Of a stretch of DNA of 64,000 bases, positions 8,056 to 17,250 are shown piece after piece (position 1 is the first letter of the stretch; each line of letters starts with the position of its first letter). The translations under genes and the position numbers were made by a program. The stretch is taken from NCBI RefSeq assembly GCF_002005305.1, contig NZ_CP014782.1:2356001-2420000 (forward strand), read 5' to 3'. A model generated the notes under the pieces. That model saw only the letters and a list, made by a program, of their open reading frames with translations. It searched no databases and was not told where the DNA came from. Source of the DNA: Shewanella psychrophila (GTDB lineage: Bacteria > Pseudomonadota > Gammaproteobacteria > Enterobacterales > Shewanellaceae).

Positions 8056-9624
8056 CTAGCTGGTAGCCTGAGTGGACTTAACCTTCAAGACTACGACGCT
8101 AATCACAAATAAGATGCTACAGGTCACTAAGCCAGCCATCAGAGACTCGGTAAAACCAAGCACGGTGTAACCCGCCAAACTGATTCCCGCAACAATTAAG
8201 GCATAGGGAAGTTGAGTGATCACATGATCGATATGATGACAGTTGGCTCCAGTGGAAGAGAGGATCGTCGTATCAGAAATAGGTGAGCAATGATCACCAA
8301 ATACAGCACCTGCGAGCACTGCAGCAAGCATAGGCAACATCATGTTGGTGTGAGTTCCCATGGCCATATCGGCTGCAATAGGTAGCATGATACCGAACGT
8401 TCCCCAGCTGGTACCTGTTGAGAACGCCGTCAGGCCTGCAAGCACAAATAACACAGCAGGTAGCAGTGCAAAAGGAATATTGCCCGATGCCAGACTCGCC
8501 ATGTACTTACCTGTCTCTAATTGACCAATCACACCGGCAATAGTCCAGGCAAATAACAGGATATAGATTGCAGGCAGCATAGAGCGAGCACCGGCGACCA
8601 GACCTTTAATAAGATATGACTTATCCAAACCCTGTATCAAGACCAAGGCCAGGGTGGCACCAAAACCGAATAAGGCACCAAAGAACAGTGATGAGGCTAC
8701 ATCTGTATTTTCAAATGCACCAAGGATACTAAAAGGTTTTCCATCAGCAGCTAAGGCATCTCCGCCACTGCTGACCATGAAGTAGAAGGTTGCAAAGACC
8801 AGCACGATAATGGGCAAGAATAACCCTAGAATCTTACCGTTATCCGCCTCAGGCAGATCAGAGTTAGCGCCTGGAGGCAAACCTTTAGATTCATCGTATA
8901 AGTTACCTTTCTGCGCATTGAGCTCATGTTGACGCATAGGACCGACATTGAGATCCATGAAGGCAACACAAAGCAGAAGTAGCAATGCAAAAATGGCATA
9001 GAAATTCATCGGGATCATCTGGATAAAGACGCTCAGATGTCCTGAATCTGTGAAACCATGTGCGGTAAGAATACCGCCAATCAAGGCGATAATGTAGGCG
9101 CCCCAACTTGACACGGGAGAGATCACACAGATTGGCGCAGCAGTAGAGTCCAGAATATAGGCCAGCTTGCTGCGAGAGATATAATACCTGTCGGTTAACG
9201 GTCTGGCGACACTGCCAACGACTAAGCTGTTGAAGTAATCGTCAATAAAGATCACGCAACCTAAGAACATGGTCATCAACTTGGCATCACGTTTACACTT
9301 TATGTGTCCCCTTGCCCAATCGGCAAAAGCATTAGCCGCACCACTCACGGTAATAAGCGCAGTTATCATCCCCAATAGTACCAGGAAGCCTAGTAGATAC
9401 ATGTTCCACGCATTGAGGGCACCATCATCCCAGAATAGGCCAGCAACTTGCTCGCCTAAATATTGACTGGATCCTATGACAGAGAAATCATTTATCAATA
9501 CAGCACCGAGTATTATGCCCACCCCTAAAGAGAGTAATACACGACGAGTAACAATCGCCATCAGAATCGCAACCACAGGTGGCAGCAATGAAAGCGCCGA
9601 ATCGGCGTAACTTAAAGTTGTCAT
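8056..9624 (-). CDS. NhaC-family transporter, probably lysine uptake (LysW-type)
   Basis: A 522-residue polytopic inner-membrane protein of the Na+/H+ antiporter NhaC family, with many hydrophobic helices and the conserved AVFGDHCSPISDTTILSS segment. Sequence alone would suggest Na+/H+ exchange. The leader upstream contains a lysine riboswitch, and NhaC relatives under that riboswitch in gammaproteobacteria were proposed to be lysine transporters (LysW). I therefore infer lysine import, switched off when lysine is plentiful. The ribosome-binding site before the ATG is weak. It has its own terminator downstream and is monocistronic. Confidence 0.8.
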   Translation of the reverse strand: MTTLSYADSALSLLPPVVAILMAIVTRRVLLSLGVGIILGAVLINDFSVIGSSQYLGEQVAGLFWDDGALNAWNMYLLGFLVLLGMITALITVSGAANAFADWARGHIKCKRDAKLMTMFLGCVIFIDDYFNSLVVGSVARPLTDRYYISRSKLAYILDSTAAPICVISPVSSWGAYIIALIGGILTAHGFTDSGHLSVFIQMIPMNFYAIFALLLLLCVAFMDLNVGPMRQHELNAQKGNLYDESKGLPPGANSDLPEADNGKILGLFLPIIVLVFATFYFMVSSGGDALAADGKPFSILGAFENTDVASSLFFGALFGFGATLALVLIQGLDKSYLIKGLVAGARSMLPAIYILLFAWTIAGVIGQLETGKYMASLASGNIPFALLPAVLFVLAGLTAFSTGTSWGTFGIMLPIAADMAMGTHTNMMLPMLAAVLAGAVFGDHCSPISDTTILSSTGANCHHIDHVITQLPYALIVAGISLAGYTVLGFTESLMAGLVTCSILFVISVVVLKVKSTQATS

Positions 9625-9742
9625 TTAATTATAATCTTAGTTTTAAGTACGAATGGAGGCTGCTGAACTGGTGGGATATTGAAGATATCTGAAAACACCT
9701 GTCCTATCAGTAGCGCTCCATAGTAATACCATTCATTAAAAG

Positions 9743-9771
9743 GTATAAAATCTTCTTATCATCCAGATAAG
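9743..9771 (-). terminator. Riboswitch expression platform hairpin
   Basis: Immediately after the aptamer on the minus strand, TTCTTATC / GATAAGAA form an 8-bp hairpin with a 5-base loop, followed by GATTTTAT. It fits a transcription terminator formed when lysine is bound. The T-run is short, so a mechanism acting on translation remains possible. Confidence 0.6.
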
Positions 9772-9774
9772 AAA

Positions 9775-9925
9775 TACTATGGCAGTGCTGTACCTATTCG
9801 ATACAGCCCCAGCAGTAAACCGTGATATGCATTACTACTTCGGCATTAAATCCTTTCATGATAGATAAGCGGTATCACCCTGGCTATCACTACTGATCTT
9901 TAATGCACCTCTACTTCTCAGGACG
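9775..9925 (-). ncRNA. Lysine riboswitch aptamer
   Basis: Read on the minus strand, the leader has the conserved core elements of the lysine (L-box) aptamer in order: AGAGGTGC, then AGTA, a GAAAGG segment, ATGCCGAAG, then TACTGCTGGGGCTG. The arms GCATTAAA and TTTAATGC, and the P5-like hairpin GCTGTATC / GGTACAGC, pair as expected. It lies about 150 bp upstream of the NhaC-family gene. The boundaries are approximate because P1 was judged by eye. Confidence 0.88.
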
Positions 9926-9984
9926 TTTGCGATCATCAGCTTAAGCTATCGCTTAGGCCTTGTTCGAAAACGTGAAGTTAATAA

Positions 9985-10024
9985 AAACATAGGCGGCTTT
10001 GAGGATTCTACCCCAAAGCCGCCT
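9985..10024 (-). terminator. Terminator of etfBA
   Basis: A long GC-rich hairpin, with arms AGGCGGCTTT / AAAGCCGCCT extended by four further near-complementary bases, lies about 85 bp after etfA. On the minus strand it is followed by ATGTTTTTATT. This, the riboswitch and its platform account for most of the non-coding stretch 9625-10108. Confidence 0.85.
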
Positions 10025-10108
10025 ATTGTGACTAAGATCACGCTTATTTAGTATGAATTAAAAACATTTCACCTAAAATTTACACTTTCACAGCATAGAT
10101 TCGATAAA

Positions 10109-11032
10109 TCATATCAAATCAGTGAGCTCTGGAACCGCATCAAACAGATCCGCTTCCAAGCCATAGTCGGCAATCTGGAAGATAGGTGCTTCGGGATCCT
10201 TGTTGATGGCAACGATCACTTTAGAGTCTTTCATCCCAGCTAAATGCTGGATTGCACCCGAGATACCCACGGCAATATACAAGTCCGGCGCCACGATCTT
10301 ACCGGTTTGACCCACCTGTAAATCATTTGACACGAAACCTGCATCGACTGCGGCACGTGAAGCACCGAGTGCGCCACCTAGCTTATCGGCAAGTTTTTCT
10401 AAGATAGCGAAGTTCTCACCGTTACCCAAACCGCGACCACCCGAAACCACAACTGATGCAGCACCAAGTTCAGGTCGCTCAGATTCTGATAGACTCTGAG
10501 AAACAAATTGAGTCACAGAATCGAATACTTTATCTATAGCAACAACATCTGCAGCACCATCATTGGCTACCGCATCGAATGCGCTTGAACGTACAGTGAG
10601 TACCTTCTTAGCATCATGGCTCTGAACCGTAGCCAGTGCATTACCTGCGTAAATTGGACGCACGAAGGTATCAGCACTAACAACTTCTACCACTTCAGAT
10701 AACTGAGCGACATCTAAAAGCGCTGATACTCGTGGTAATGTGTCTTTACCTTGGCTAGTGGCAGCAGCCAAAATGTGTTCATACTCACTGGCAAGATCCA
10801 CCATAAGCTGTGCCACATTGTCGGCAAAGCCGTGAGCATATTGCGCCGAATCGGCGACTAAAACGTGTCTGACACCAGCAAGTAGCTTAGCGGCATCGAC
10901 CACGGCGGTACATTCATGGCCGGCAATCAATACATCGACATCGCCGCCAATGGCTTGAGCACATGCAACAACCTTGGCGGTGTCCAGCTTTAAGCTGGCA
11001 TTATCATGTTCTGCTAATACTAAAATTGCCAT
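10109..11032 (-). CDS. etfA: Electron transfer flavoprotein alpha subunit
   Basis: FAD-binding subunit of ETF, which takes electrons from acyl-CoA dehydrogenases of fatty acid and branched-chain amino acid oxidation and passes them to ETF:quinone oxidoreductase. The C-terminal FAD domain shows SGGRGLG, GASRAAVDAG, GQTGK and the GISGAIQHLAGM loop. The 307-residue length is typical. It overlaps etfB by one base (TAATG), so the two subunits are translationally coupled. The liu enzymes at the start of the window use the same electron carrier through isovaleryl-CoA dehydrogenase. Confidence 0.97.
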   Translation of the reverse strand: MAILVLAEHDNASLKLDTAKVVACAQAIGGDVDVLIAGHECTAVVDAAKLLAGVRHVLVADSAQYAHGFADNVAQLMVDLASEYEHILAAATSQGKDTLPRVSALLDVAQLSEVVEVVSADTFVRPIYAGNALATVQSHDAKKVLTVRSSAFDAVANDGAADVVAIDKVFDSVTQFVSQSLSESERPELGAASVVVSGGRGLGNGENFAILEKLADKLGGALGASRAAVDAGFVSNDLQVGQTGKIVAPDLYIAVGISGAIQHLAGMKDSKVIVAINKDPEAPIFQIADYGLEADLFDAVPELTDLI

Positions 11033-11781
11033 TAGATCACCTTCGCTTCATTCTTTAACTTATCGGCCAGCTCTGCAACGCTAGCTACCATAATGCCAGC
11101 CTTACGCTCGGCAGGTGGAGTCACTTTCAATACTGTTTGATGCTGCTTCAGGCTTACACCTAAGTCATCAATAGAAAGTGTCTCTAATGGTTTACGCTTT
11201 GCTTTCATGATATTAGGTAACTTGGCGTATCTAGGTTCATTTAAACGCAAATCAACCGTCACTACCGCTGGCAGGGAAACGGTGACGCTCTGTAGACCAC
11301 CATCGACTTCACGTGTCACGGCAAGAGAGTCGCCTTCAACCTTAACTTCTGAAGCAAATGTCGCCTGAGGCATATTTGCTAATGCCGCAAGCATCTGACC
11401 TGTCTGGTTATTATCACCATCGATAGTTTGCTTACCTAAGATAATAAGTTGTGCCTGCTCTTTTTCCTGAACTGCATTGAGCAGCTTAGCAATAGATAAA
11501 GGTACTAACGCCTCTTCAGTCTCAATATGAATACCACGATCAGCACCTAAAGCCATTGCCGTGCGTAGCTGCTCTTGTGCGGCTTTAGGGCCCACGGTAA
11601 CAACCACAATTTCAGAAGCAGCGCCTGCTTCTTTTAGGCGCACGGCTTCTTCTACGGCAATCTCACAAAAAGGGTTAATCGCCATTTTCAAGTTAGCGGT
11701 ATCGACATCGGTATTATCAGCATTCACTCTGACTTTAACATTGGCATCGACGACGCGCTTAACAGGCACCAATACTTTCAT
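11032..11781 (-). CDS. etfB: Electron transfer flavoprotein beta subunit
   Basis: Beta subunit of ETF, holding the structural AMP and completing the heterodimer with EtfA. Recognised by VKRVVDANVKVR at the N terminus, the INPFCEIAVEEAVRLKE segment and LGKQTIDGDNNQTGQ. The 249-residue length is normal. It is the first gene of the two-gene operon; its upstream region carries adjacent LiuR-like and PsrA-like palindromes, suggesting induction during leucine and fatty acid breakdown. Confidence 0.97.
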   Translation of the reverse strand: MKVLVPVKRVVDANVKVRVNADNTDVDTANLKMAINPFCEIAVEEAVRLKEAGAASEIVVVTVGPKAAQEQLRTAMALGADRGIHIETEEALVPLSIAKLLNAVQEKEQAQLIILGKQTIDGDNNQTGQMLAALANMPQATFASEVKVEGDSLAVTREVDGGLQSVTVSLPAVVTVDLRLNEPRYAKLPNIMKAKRKPLETLSIDDLGVSLKQHQTVLKVTPPAERKAGIMVASVAELADKLKNEAKVI

Positions 11782-11860
11782 AGGGCTTCCTTCTTACGTC
11801 ATATTTAGAGGGTTGAGTATAGGTTAACACCCACACAAAGTAGAGCCACTTTACGTGCTG

Positions 11861-11876
11861 TTAACGTTAACGTCAA
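11861..11876. promoter_or_regulatory. LiuR-like operator upstream of etfB
   Basis: TTAACGTTAACGTCAA is a near-perfect palindrome closely resembling the box recalled for LiuR, the MerR-type regulator of branched-chain amino acid degradation in gammaproteobacteria. It lies about 80 bp before the etfB start. Identification is by motif similarity from memory. Confidence 0.6.
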
Positions 11877-11882
11877 CAGAGG

Positions 11883-11900
11883 TTCAAACGCTTGTTTGTA
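11883..11900. promoter_or_regulatory. PsrA-like operator upstream of etfB
   Basis: CAAACGCTTGTTTG is an inverted repeat of the form CAAAC-N4-GTTTG, the pattern of PsrA, the TetR-type repressor of fatty acid oxidation genes. It lies six bases from the LiuR-like box, so both regulators could act on the same promoter. Confidence 0.6.
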
Positions 11901-12087
11901 TTTTTTTTGATACAAGTCATATTATGATGATTTTTAGCCTATTAAAATAACAATAAATAGAAAATTATATGAATATAAATATATATTCATATAATTAATT
12001 AAAATAACATTTGAAACTTGTTCTAATAATTCCTATTATTAGTCTGATAATTTAATAACTCACTTAATATAATTGGACCAAATAATT
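11901..12087. promoter_or_regulatory. AT-rich hns upstream region
   Basis: Very AT-rich, with a run of T residues and long A/T tracts including repeats of ATATATTCATAT. Such curved DNA upstream of hns fits autoregulation by H-NS. No single promoter can be picked with certainty. Confidence 0.4.
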
Positions 12088-12480
12088 ATGAGCGATTTTC
12101 TTGAAATACTAACTCATGGCCGCCGTTTTAAAGCCGCAGTAAAAGAATTAGCAATTGAAGACTTAAAAGAATTAGCGGTAAAACTTGATAAAGTTATCTC
12201 AGAAAGAGACTCTCAAGCAGAAGCTGAAGCCGAAGCTACAGCAGAAAGAAATGCTAAGATAGATGAGATCCGCAAACAAATGGAAGCCGTAGGCTTATCA
12301 ATTGATGATCTAGGTGCAACGGCAGTAAAGCCAGCACCTAAGAAGCGTGCTCCACGTCCAGCTAAATATGCTATCGACGTGAATGGCGAAGCTGTCACTT
12401 GGACTGGCCAAGGCCGTATGCCAACAGTATTTAAGAACGAGCTAGATAAAGGCCGTTCTATGGATGACTTTCTCATCTAA
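12088..12480 (+). CDS. hns: H-NS family nucleoid protein
   Basis: A histone-like silencer that oligomerises and binds AT-rich DNA. From the ATG at 12088 it is 130 residues: an N-terminal helical oligomerisation domain with an Ala/Glu-rich stretch (EAEAEATAE), a basic linker (KPAPKKRAPRP) and the C-terminal DNA-binding loop TWTGQGRMP, which contains the core QGR hook. An upstream TTG at 12073 is also open, but the ATG fits the family start MSDFL. Monocistronic, with its own terminator. Confidence 0.95.
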   Translation: MSDFLEILTHGRRFKAAVKELAIEDLKELAVKLDKVISERDSQAEAEAEATAERNAKIDEIRKQMEAVGLSIDDLGATAVKPAPKKRAPRPAKYAIDVNGEAVTWTGQGRMPTVFKNELDKGRSMDDFLI

Positions 12481-12510
12481 ATCACTTCTATCAAACAGAA
12501 GTAGTATATT

Positions 12511-12536
12511 AGACCGGCTTAGGCCGGTTTTTTTAT
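12511..12536 (+). terminator. Terminator of hns
   Basis: ACCGGC / GCCGGT hairpin with a short loop followed by seven T residues, about 35 bp after the hns stop. Confidence 0.92.
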
Positions 12537-12637
12537 ACTTATGGTTTAACACTATTGATAAGAATCATTACAATTGCCACTTGGTATTTACACTAAATTT
12601 CAGATAATCTCTAATTACGTTTCACTATTCATAGTTA

Positions 12638-15600
12638 ATGTCAAAAATGCATCACAAAATAAAAACCATAACAATAATTACGACATTATTTTTAATCAGT
12701 TCAATTCAAGTACAAGCAAACGACCAACTCACTGATAATACTCCAAAATTAACCGCCCTCACCCATGCAACTTTAATGATTGAGCCCGGTAGAACAATTA
12801 AAAATGCCAGCTTACTCATTCAAAACAATAAGATTATAGAAGTCATAAAAAATAATAAAGTGCCAGAAGATGCATTCATTATCGATCTGCAAGGCTATAC
12901 GGTCTATCCTGGTTTTATCGATCCTTTTACCGACTATGCCATCGAATTTGAATACCCAAAAAATGAAGTGGCACCTCCCATCTATGAGATAAAGCGTATA
13001 GGAGGAAATGCTGAAAACGGCGCAGTTCACTCTGAAAAATTTTGGTTTAATTATGTTCAACCTAATAAAAGTGGTGCCAAACCTTGGATCGAAAATGGAT
13101 TTACCAGTGTACAAAGCAGTAATTTAGATGGCATCTTTCGTGGGCGTGGAGTGACATTATCTTTGGCAGAAAAAAGTGCCAATGAAATTATATATCGTGC
13201 ACAATCTGGTCATTTTTTGGCATTCGATAAGGGCAGTTCCCCCCAAGATTACCCAAGCTCTTTGATGGGTAGCATAGCGCTTATTAGACAAACTTTCGCC
13301 GATGCCGATTGGTATAAAGAAAATATAAACAAGTCATTTTCAAGTTCTGAAACCCAATTAATTGAATTTAATAATGCTTTCGCGGCTATGGCTAATATTG
13401 AAAATGAACAGATTATTTTCGATACTAAAAATCTAAACAGTCAACTCAGGGCAGCTCGCTTATTAAGTAAACACGAATATAAAGCAAGTTTGCTGGGTAA
13501 CGGTATGGAGTACGCCCGGCTCGACGAACTGAAAAATTATGGTTATGGATTAATTCTGCCATTGAACTTTCCTGCAGCTCCCTTGGTGGGCGATGATGAC
13601 AGTGAAAGAGAGATAAGCCTAGCGCAAATGCGACATTGGGAAAGAGCACCTGCTAACTTGATGGCCGTCGAAGAATCTAAAATCCCCTTTGCACTGACTC
13701 AGCATGGCATCAAAGCCGAAGACTTTTGGCCTAGACTCAAACAGGCCGTAACATATGGCCTAAGTGAAAAAATGGCATTAGCCGCACTCACCACTGAAGC
13801 CGCAGAGATTGTTGGTACAAGTGATTTTAGCGGTCGATTGAAGCCCGGATTTATTGCGGATTTAGTGATCACTAAGGGTAACATCTTCGAAGATGGCGTT
13901 ATTCACAGCATCTGGTTACAAGGTGATGAACACCAACTTATTGATAGGGACACCTACCTGTTGGATTCGAGCTATCAGATCCAGATAGGACAAGTCTCAC
14001 TTGACCTATCTATTTCTAACACCGATACAGAAGATGACAAGATGTCTGGCATCTTGTCCAGCGGTGAGCAAGAGCTGACACTATCTCAGGTAACCTACCT
14101 CAATAAGCGCTTAACTTTCAATGTCGATATGACAGAAGCTGGTTTTGAAGGGATCAACCGTTTCACACTCTGGTTTGACGAGCAAGGTATTCGAGGACGC
14201 ATGCTAGATAAGAATGGTGCACACACTCCTGTAGCCGGAGTCTTGAGAGAAGCCATCCAAGTATCGGAAACTGATGAAGATGAACCACCTGTGGAACTTA
14301 TTTCTAAGTTGACCTTACCCAATACCGCTTACGGCAGAGACAGCTTAGCTAAGACAGAGAAGCTGCATATCAGTAACGCCACCATCTGGACTTCAGACGC
14401 GCAAGGGGTACTTGAAAACAGTGACCTGCTTATCTCTCGCGGCAAAATAGAAAAGATAGGCTCAAACCTGAAAACACCTTCGGGTTATCGCCATATCGAC
14501 GCCACAGGCAAGCATTTAACTGCTGGCATTATCGATGAACACTCACATATCGCCATCAATGGCGGTACCAATGAAGGCACTGATGCCATCACCTCTGAAG
14601 TCCGCATCGGCGATATCATCAACCCCGATGATATCGCTATCTATCGCGCCTTGGCCGGAGGGGTCACCACGGCGCAGTTATTACACGGCAGTGCGAACCC
14701 TATCGGTGGTCAGGCCCAGGTAATTCAGATGAAATGGGGAGAGAATGCCAACAAGTTAAAATTTACTCAAGCGCCGCCCAGTATCAAATTTGCCCTAGGC
14801 GAAAACGTAAAGCAGAGTAATTGGGGCGATAATTTCGATAGACGCTTCCCACAGAGCCGCATGGGAGTTAAATCTCTGTTCATCGAGGCGTTCAACGAAG
14901 CCAACACCTATCAAAAATCCCTTGATGACTATCGTCGTCTTAGAAGTAGTGAGAAGCGCAAACATATCGCACCTAAACCCAACTATCGCTTAGCCGCTAT
15001 CACCGAGGTGCTAGAGCAAAAACGAGATATCCATATTCACTCCTATGTACAATCTGAAATCTTAATGTTCCTGCGCCTGGCAGAAGCCTATGACTTTAAA
15101 GTGAAGACCTTCACCCACATATTGGAAGGCTACAAAGTCGCAGAAGAGATGGCAAAACACGGCGCCTCGGCTTCAACGTTCTCAGATTGGTGGGCCTATA
15201 AATTTGAGGTCTATGATGCCATTCCCCAAAATACCTGCTTGATGCAGAGCAAAGGTGTACTCACCAGCATTAACTCAGATGATTATGAGATGCAGCGAAG
15301 ATTAAATCAGGAAGCCGCCAAGTCTATGATGTATTGTGATATGTCGGCAGAGGATGCATGGAAAATGGTCACTATTAACCCGGCAATTCAATTGGGGGTC
15401 GATGAATACGTAGGCTCCATATCTAAAGGTAAGCAAGCGGATATCGTCTTATGGGACCACTCACCATTATCTGTTTACGCAAGAGTCTATGCCACCTGGA
15501 TTGAAGGCAAACGCTATTTTGATCGTCAAACAGACAAGCAGCTGCAAACTGATATCGCTAAAGAAAGAGCGGCATTGATTCAGAAGATACTGCTCAGTGA

Positions 15601-15721
15601 ATCCAAGCCCAGCACTCTTCCTCCCGGAGAAGCGGTCGTAGAGAGCAATGAGCCAGAATGGCACTGCGACACTCAATACGATGTTTGGCATAAATCACAC
15701 AAAATGGGAACTGGGTTATGA
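12638..15721 (+). CDS. Large periplasmic amidohydrolase with two amidohydrolase-like halves
   Basis: A 1027-residue exported protein of the amidohydrolase (imidazolonepropionase/dihydroorotase-like) superfamily; substrate unknown. A signal peptide is seen at residues 1-28 (hydrophobic TIITTLFLISS, then VQAND). The first half (to about residue 480) has the fold landmarks, including GFIADLVITKG, but at the metal site reads YPGFIDPFTDYA, without the HxH pair. The second half has IIDEHSHIA (HxH near residue 634), IHIHSY, FTHILEGYK and SINSDD, so only this half appears able to bind metals. An ATGA overlap couples it to the next amidohydrolase gene. Fusion of an inactive and an active half is known from other large members, so it is probably a family trait and not damage. 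Confidence 0.82.
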   Translation: MSKMHHKIKTITIITTLFLISSIQVQANDQLTDNTPKLTALTHATLMIEPGRTIKNASLLIQNNKIIEVIKNNKVPEDAFIIDLQGYTVYPGFIDPFTDYAIEFEYPKNEVAPPIYEIKRIGGNAENGAVHSEKFWFNYVQPNKSGAKPWIENGFTSVQSSNLDGIFRGRGVTLSLAEKSANEIIYRAQSGHFLAFDKGSSPQDYPSSLMGSIALIRQTFADADWYKENINKSFSSSETQLIEFNNAFAAMANIENEQIIFDTKNLNSQLRAARLLSKHEYKASLLGNGMEYARLDELKNYGYGLILPLNFPAAPLVGDDDSEREISLAQMRHWERAPANLMAVEESKIPFALTQHGIKAEDFWPRLKQAVTYGLSEKMALAALTTEAAEIVGTSDFSGRLKPGFIADLVITKGNIFEDGVIHSIWLQGDEHQLIDRDTYLLDSSYQIQIGQVSLDLSISNTDTEDDKMSGILSSGEQELTLSQVTYLNKRLTFNVDMTEAGFEGINRFTLWFDEQGIRGRMLDKNGAHTPVAGVLREAIQVSETDEDEPPVELISKLTLPNTAYGRDSLAKTEKLHISNATIWTSDAQGVLENSDLLISRGKIEKIGSNLKTPSGYRHIDATGKHLTAGIIDEHSHIAINGGTNEGTDAITSEVRIGDIINPDDIAIYRALAGGVTTAQLLHGSANPIGGQAQVIQMKWGENANKLKFTQAPPSIKFALGENVKQSNWGDNFDRRFPQSRMGVKSLFIEAFNEANTYQKSLDDYRRLRSSEKRKHIAPKPNYRLAAITEVLEQKRDIHIHSYVQSEILMFLRLAEAYDFKVKTFTHILEGYKVAEEMAKHGASASTFSDWWAYKFEVYDAIPQNTCLMQSKGVLTSINSDDYEMQRRLNQEAAKSMMYCDMSAEDAWKMVTINPAIQLGVDEYVGSISKGKQADIVLWDHSPLSVYARVYATWIEGKRYFDRQTDKQLQTDIAKERAALIQKILLSESKPSTLPPGEAVVESNEPEWHCDTQYDVWHKSHKMGTGL

Positions 15722-17082
15722 AGCCGCTTCCCCTAGTAACTCAAGAACTAAACAAACAGCTGGAACAGGTGAAAGCACAATCAATAGTGAATAAGAAGAT
15801 GTCCATGATAACCAAGCGAGTACTGTTTTATTTTAGCTTAGGCTGCATTGTCACTTTGCCCGCTTATGCCCACGATATGATCCCCGCTGAAGCACAGTCG
15901 ACAGCAATATTATTTACCAATGCCAGCTTACACACCGTCATTGATGGCGTAAAACTGAACACCGACTTGTTAATAGAAGATGGCAAAATTAAGGCCATTG
16001 GCCAAAACCTTATCGCTCCGAAAGCCAGAATTATAGATGGGACAGATAAGCATATCTATCCTGGTCTCATTGCTCTAGATACTAGCCTAGGCCTGGTCGA
16101 GGTTGAGATGATGCGCCCCAGTAATGACAGCTATGAAGTTGGTGAGATCAACCCACAACTAGAAGTCATTACAGCCTTCAATCCGGATTCGGAGATCATA
16201 CCAACCATACGCGTTAATGGTATCACTCATGCCCAAGTCGTCCCACAGGGTGACAGTTTAGCCGGACAGTCCTCGTTGGTCTCTCTGGACAGCTGGACAG
16301 TGGAAGACGCGCTGGTGCCGACTCAAACCGCTTTTCATCTCTATTGGCCAAGACTAGGCCGCCTTTCTCAAGATAAAGAGAAGCGCCTTGAGCAGACAGA
16401 TAAATATGATCAGAGAGTCGCCGATATTTCCCAAGCGATTTCTGATGGATACCGCTATTTTCTGGCAAGTAAGGTAAACAAAATCAATAAGCTTGATCTC
16501 AGATGGCAATCCCTACTCCCCCTATACAAGGGAGAGGCCCAACTGTTCGTACACGCCAACACCCAAAAGCAGATAGAGGAAGCGGCATCTCTGGCCAAGC
16601 AATATCATTTCAAACTGGTTATCGTCGGTGGTTACGATGCTTGGCGCCTAGGTGAATTGCTCAATGAGATAGAAGCTAAGGTCATCTATACCCGCACCTT
16701 AAGCCTGCCGATGAGAAAAGATGAGCCTATCGACTTAAGCTTTAGGATCCCAGCCTTACTCAAGCAAGCAGAGATCCCTTTTGCCTTAGGTTTCTCATCG
16801 GATTGGAATAGTCGTAATTTACCACTGGCAGCGGGTCAGACCGTGGCTTATGGGCTCACCAAACAAGAAGCACTGAAAAGTGTCAGTCTCGATGCAGCAA
16901 GAATTCTCGGCGTAGATGATATGGGAGCGATCGACGTAGGTTATAAGGCTAACTTGGTGGTGTCTAAAGGCGATATCTTAGATCCCATGGAGACCAAGAT
17001 AGAAAAGGTCTATATCGATGGCCGCGAGATAGATCTCAATAATCGTCAACAACAGCTTTATCAAAAGTACCTAAAGCGATAG
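15718..17082 (+). CDS. Amidohydrolase-like protein lacking the HxH metal site
   Basis: Partner of the preceding gene, with which it overlaps by four bases (ATGA). Also superfamily-like: the small-domain segment with LIEDGKIKAIGQNL and the C-terminal GYKANLVVSKGDI are clear. The usual GxIDxHxH site reads YPGLIALDTSLGL, so the canonical metal ligands are absent, as in the first half of its neighbour. A likely signal peptide (MSMITKRVLFYFSLGCIVTLPAYA, cut here into two runs: MSMITKRVLFYF and SLGCIVTLPAYA) begins at the ATG at 15799, suggesting that this internal start may be the real one, despite the coupled ATG at 15718. Possibly a non-catalytic partner subunit; this is inference. Confidence 0.72.
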   Translation: MKPLPLVTQELNKQLEQVKAQSIVNKKMSMITKRVLFYFSLGCIVTLPAYAHDMIPAEAQSTAILFTNASLHTVIDGVKLNTDLLIEDGKIKAIGQNLIAPKARIIDGTDKHIYPGLIALDTSLGLVEVEMMRPSNDSYEVGEINPQLEVITAFNPDSEIIPTIRVNGITHAQVVPQGDSLAGQSSLVSLDSWTVEDALVPTQTAFHLYWPRLGRLSQDKEKRLEQTDKYDQRVADISQAISDGYRYFLASKVNKINKLDLRWQSLLPLYKGEAQLFVHANTQKQIEEAASLAKQYHFKLVIVGGYDAWRLGELLNEIEAKVIYTRTLSLPMRKDEPIDLSFRIPALLKQAEIPFALGFSSDWNSRNLPLAAGQTVAYGLTKQEALKSVSLDAARILGVDDMGAIDVGYKANLVVSKGDILDPMETKIEKVYIDGREIDLNNRQQQLYQKYLKR

Positions 17083-17091
17083 AATTCCTTC

Positions 17092-17130
17092 AAATAGGGT
17101 CATAAAAGGAAACCTTTTATGACCCTATTT
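17092..17130. terminator. Perfect 18-bp inverted repeat after the amidohydrolase pair
   Basis: Two perfect 18-base arms (AAATAGGGTCATAAAAGG and its complement) with a 3-base loop lie 10 bp after the stop codon. No T-run follows beyond TTT G TTT. It probably ends or stabilises the transcript. Confidence 0.65.
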
Positions 17131-17250
17131 GTTTCAGCGCTTAGTTAAGCGCCTTACCCTATCTTTGTTAAGTACGGTAAAGTGAGTTCCAATACCCATA
17201 TAACTAATATCAGTTCGTTAGTAACTGTACTTTAATAACAGGCCTAAATA

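Noticed and set aside
12638..17082. Reading the two amidohydrolase genes as one frameshifted gene
   Set aside because: The second protein has its own signal peptide and domain start, and the ATGA overlap is a normal coupling.
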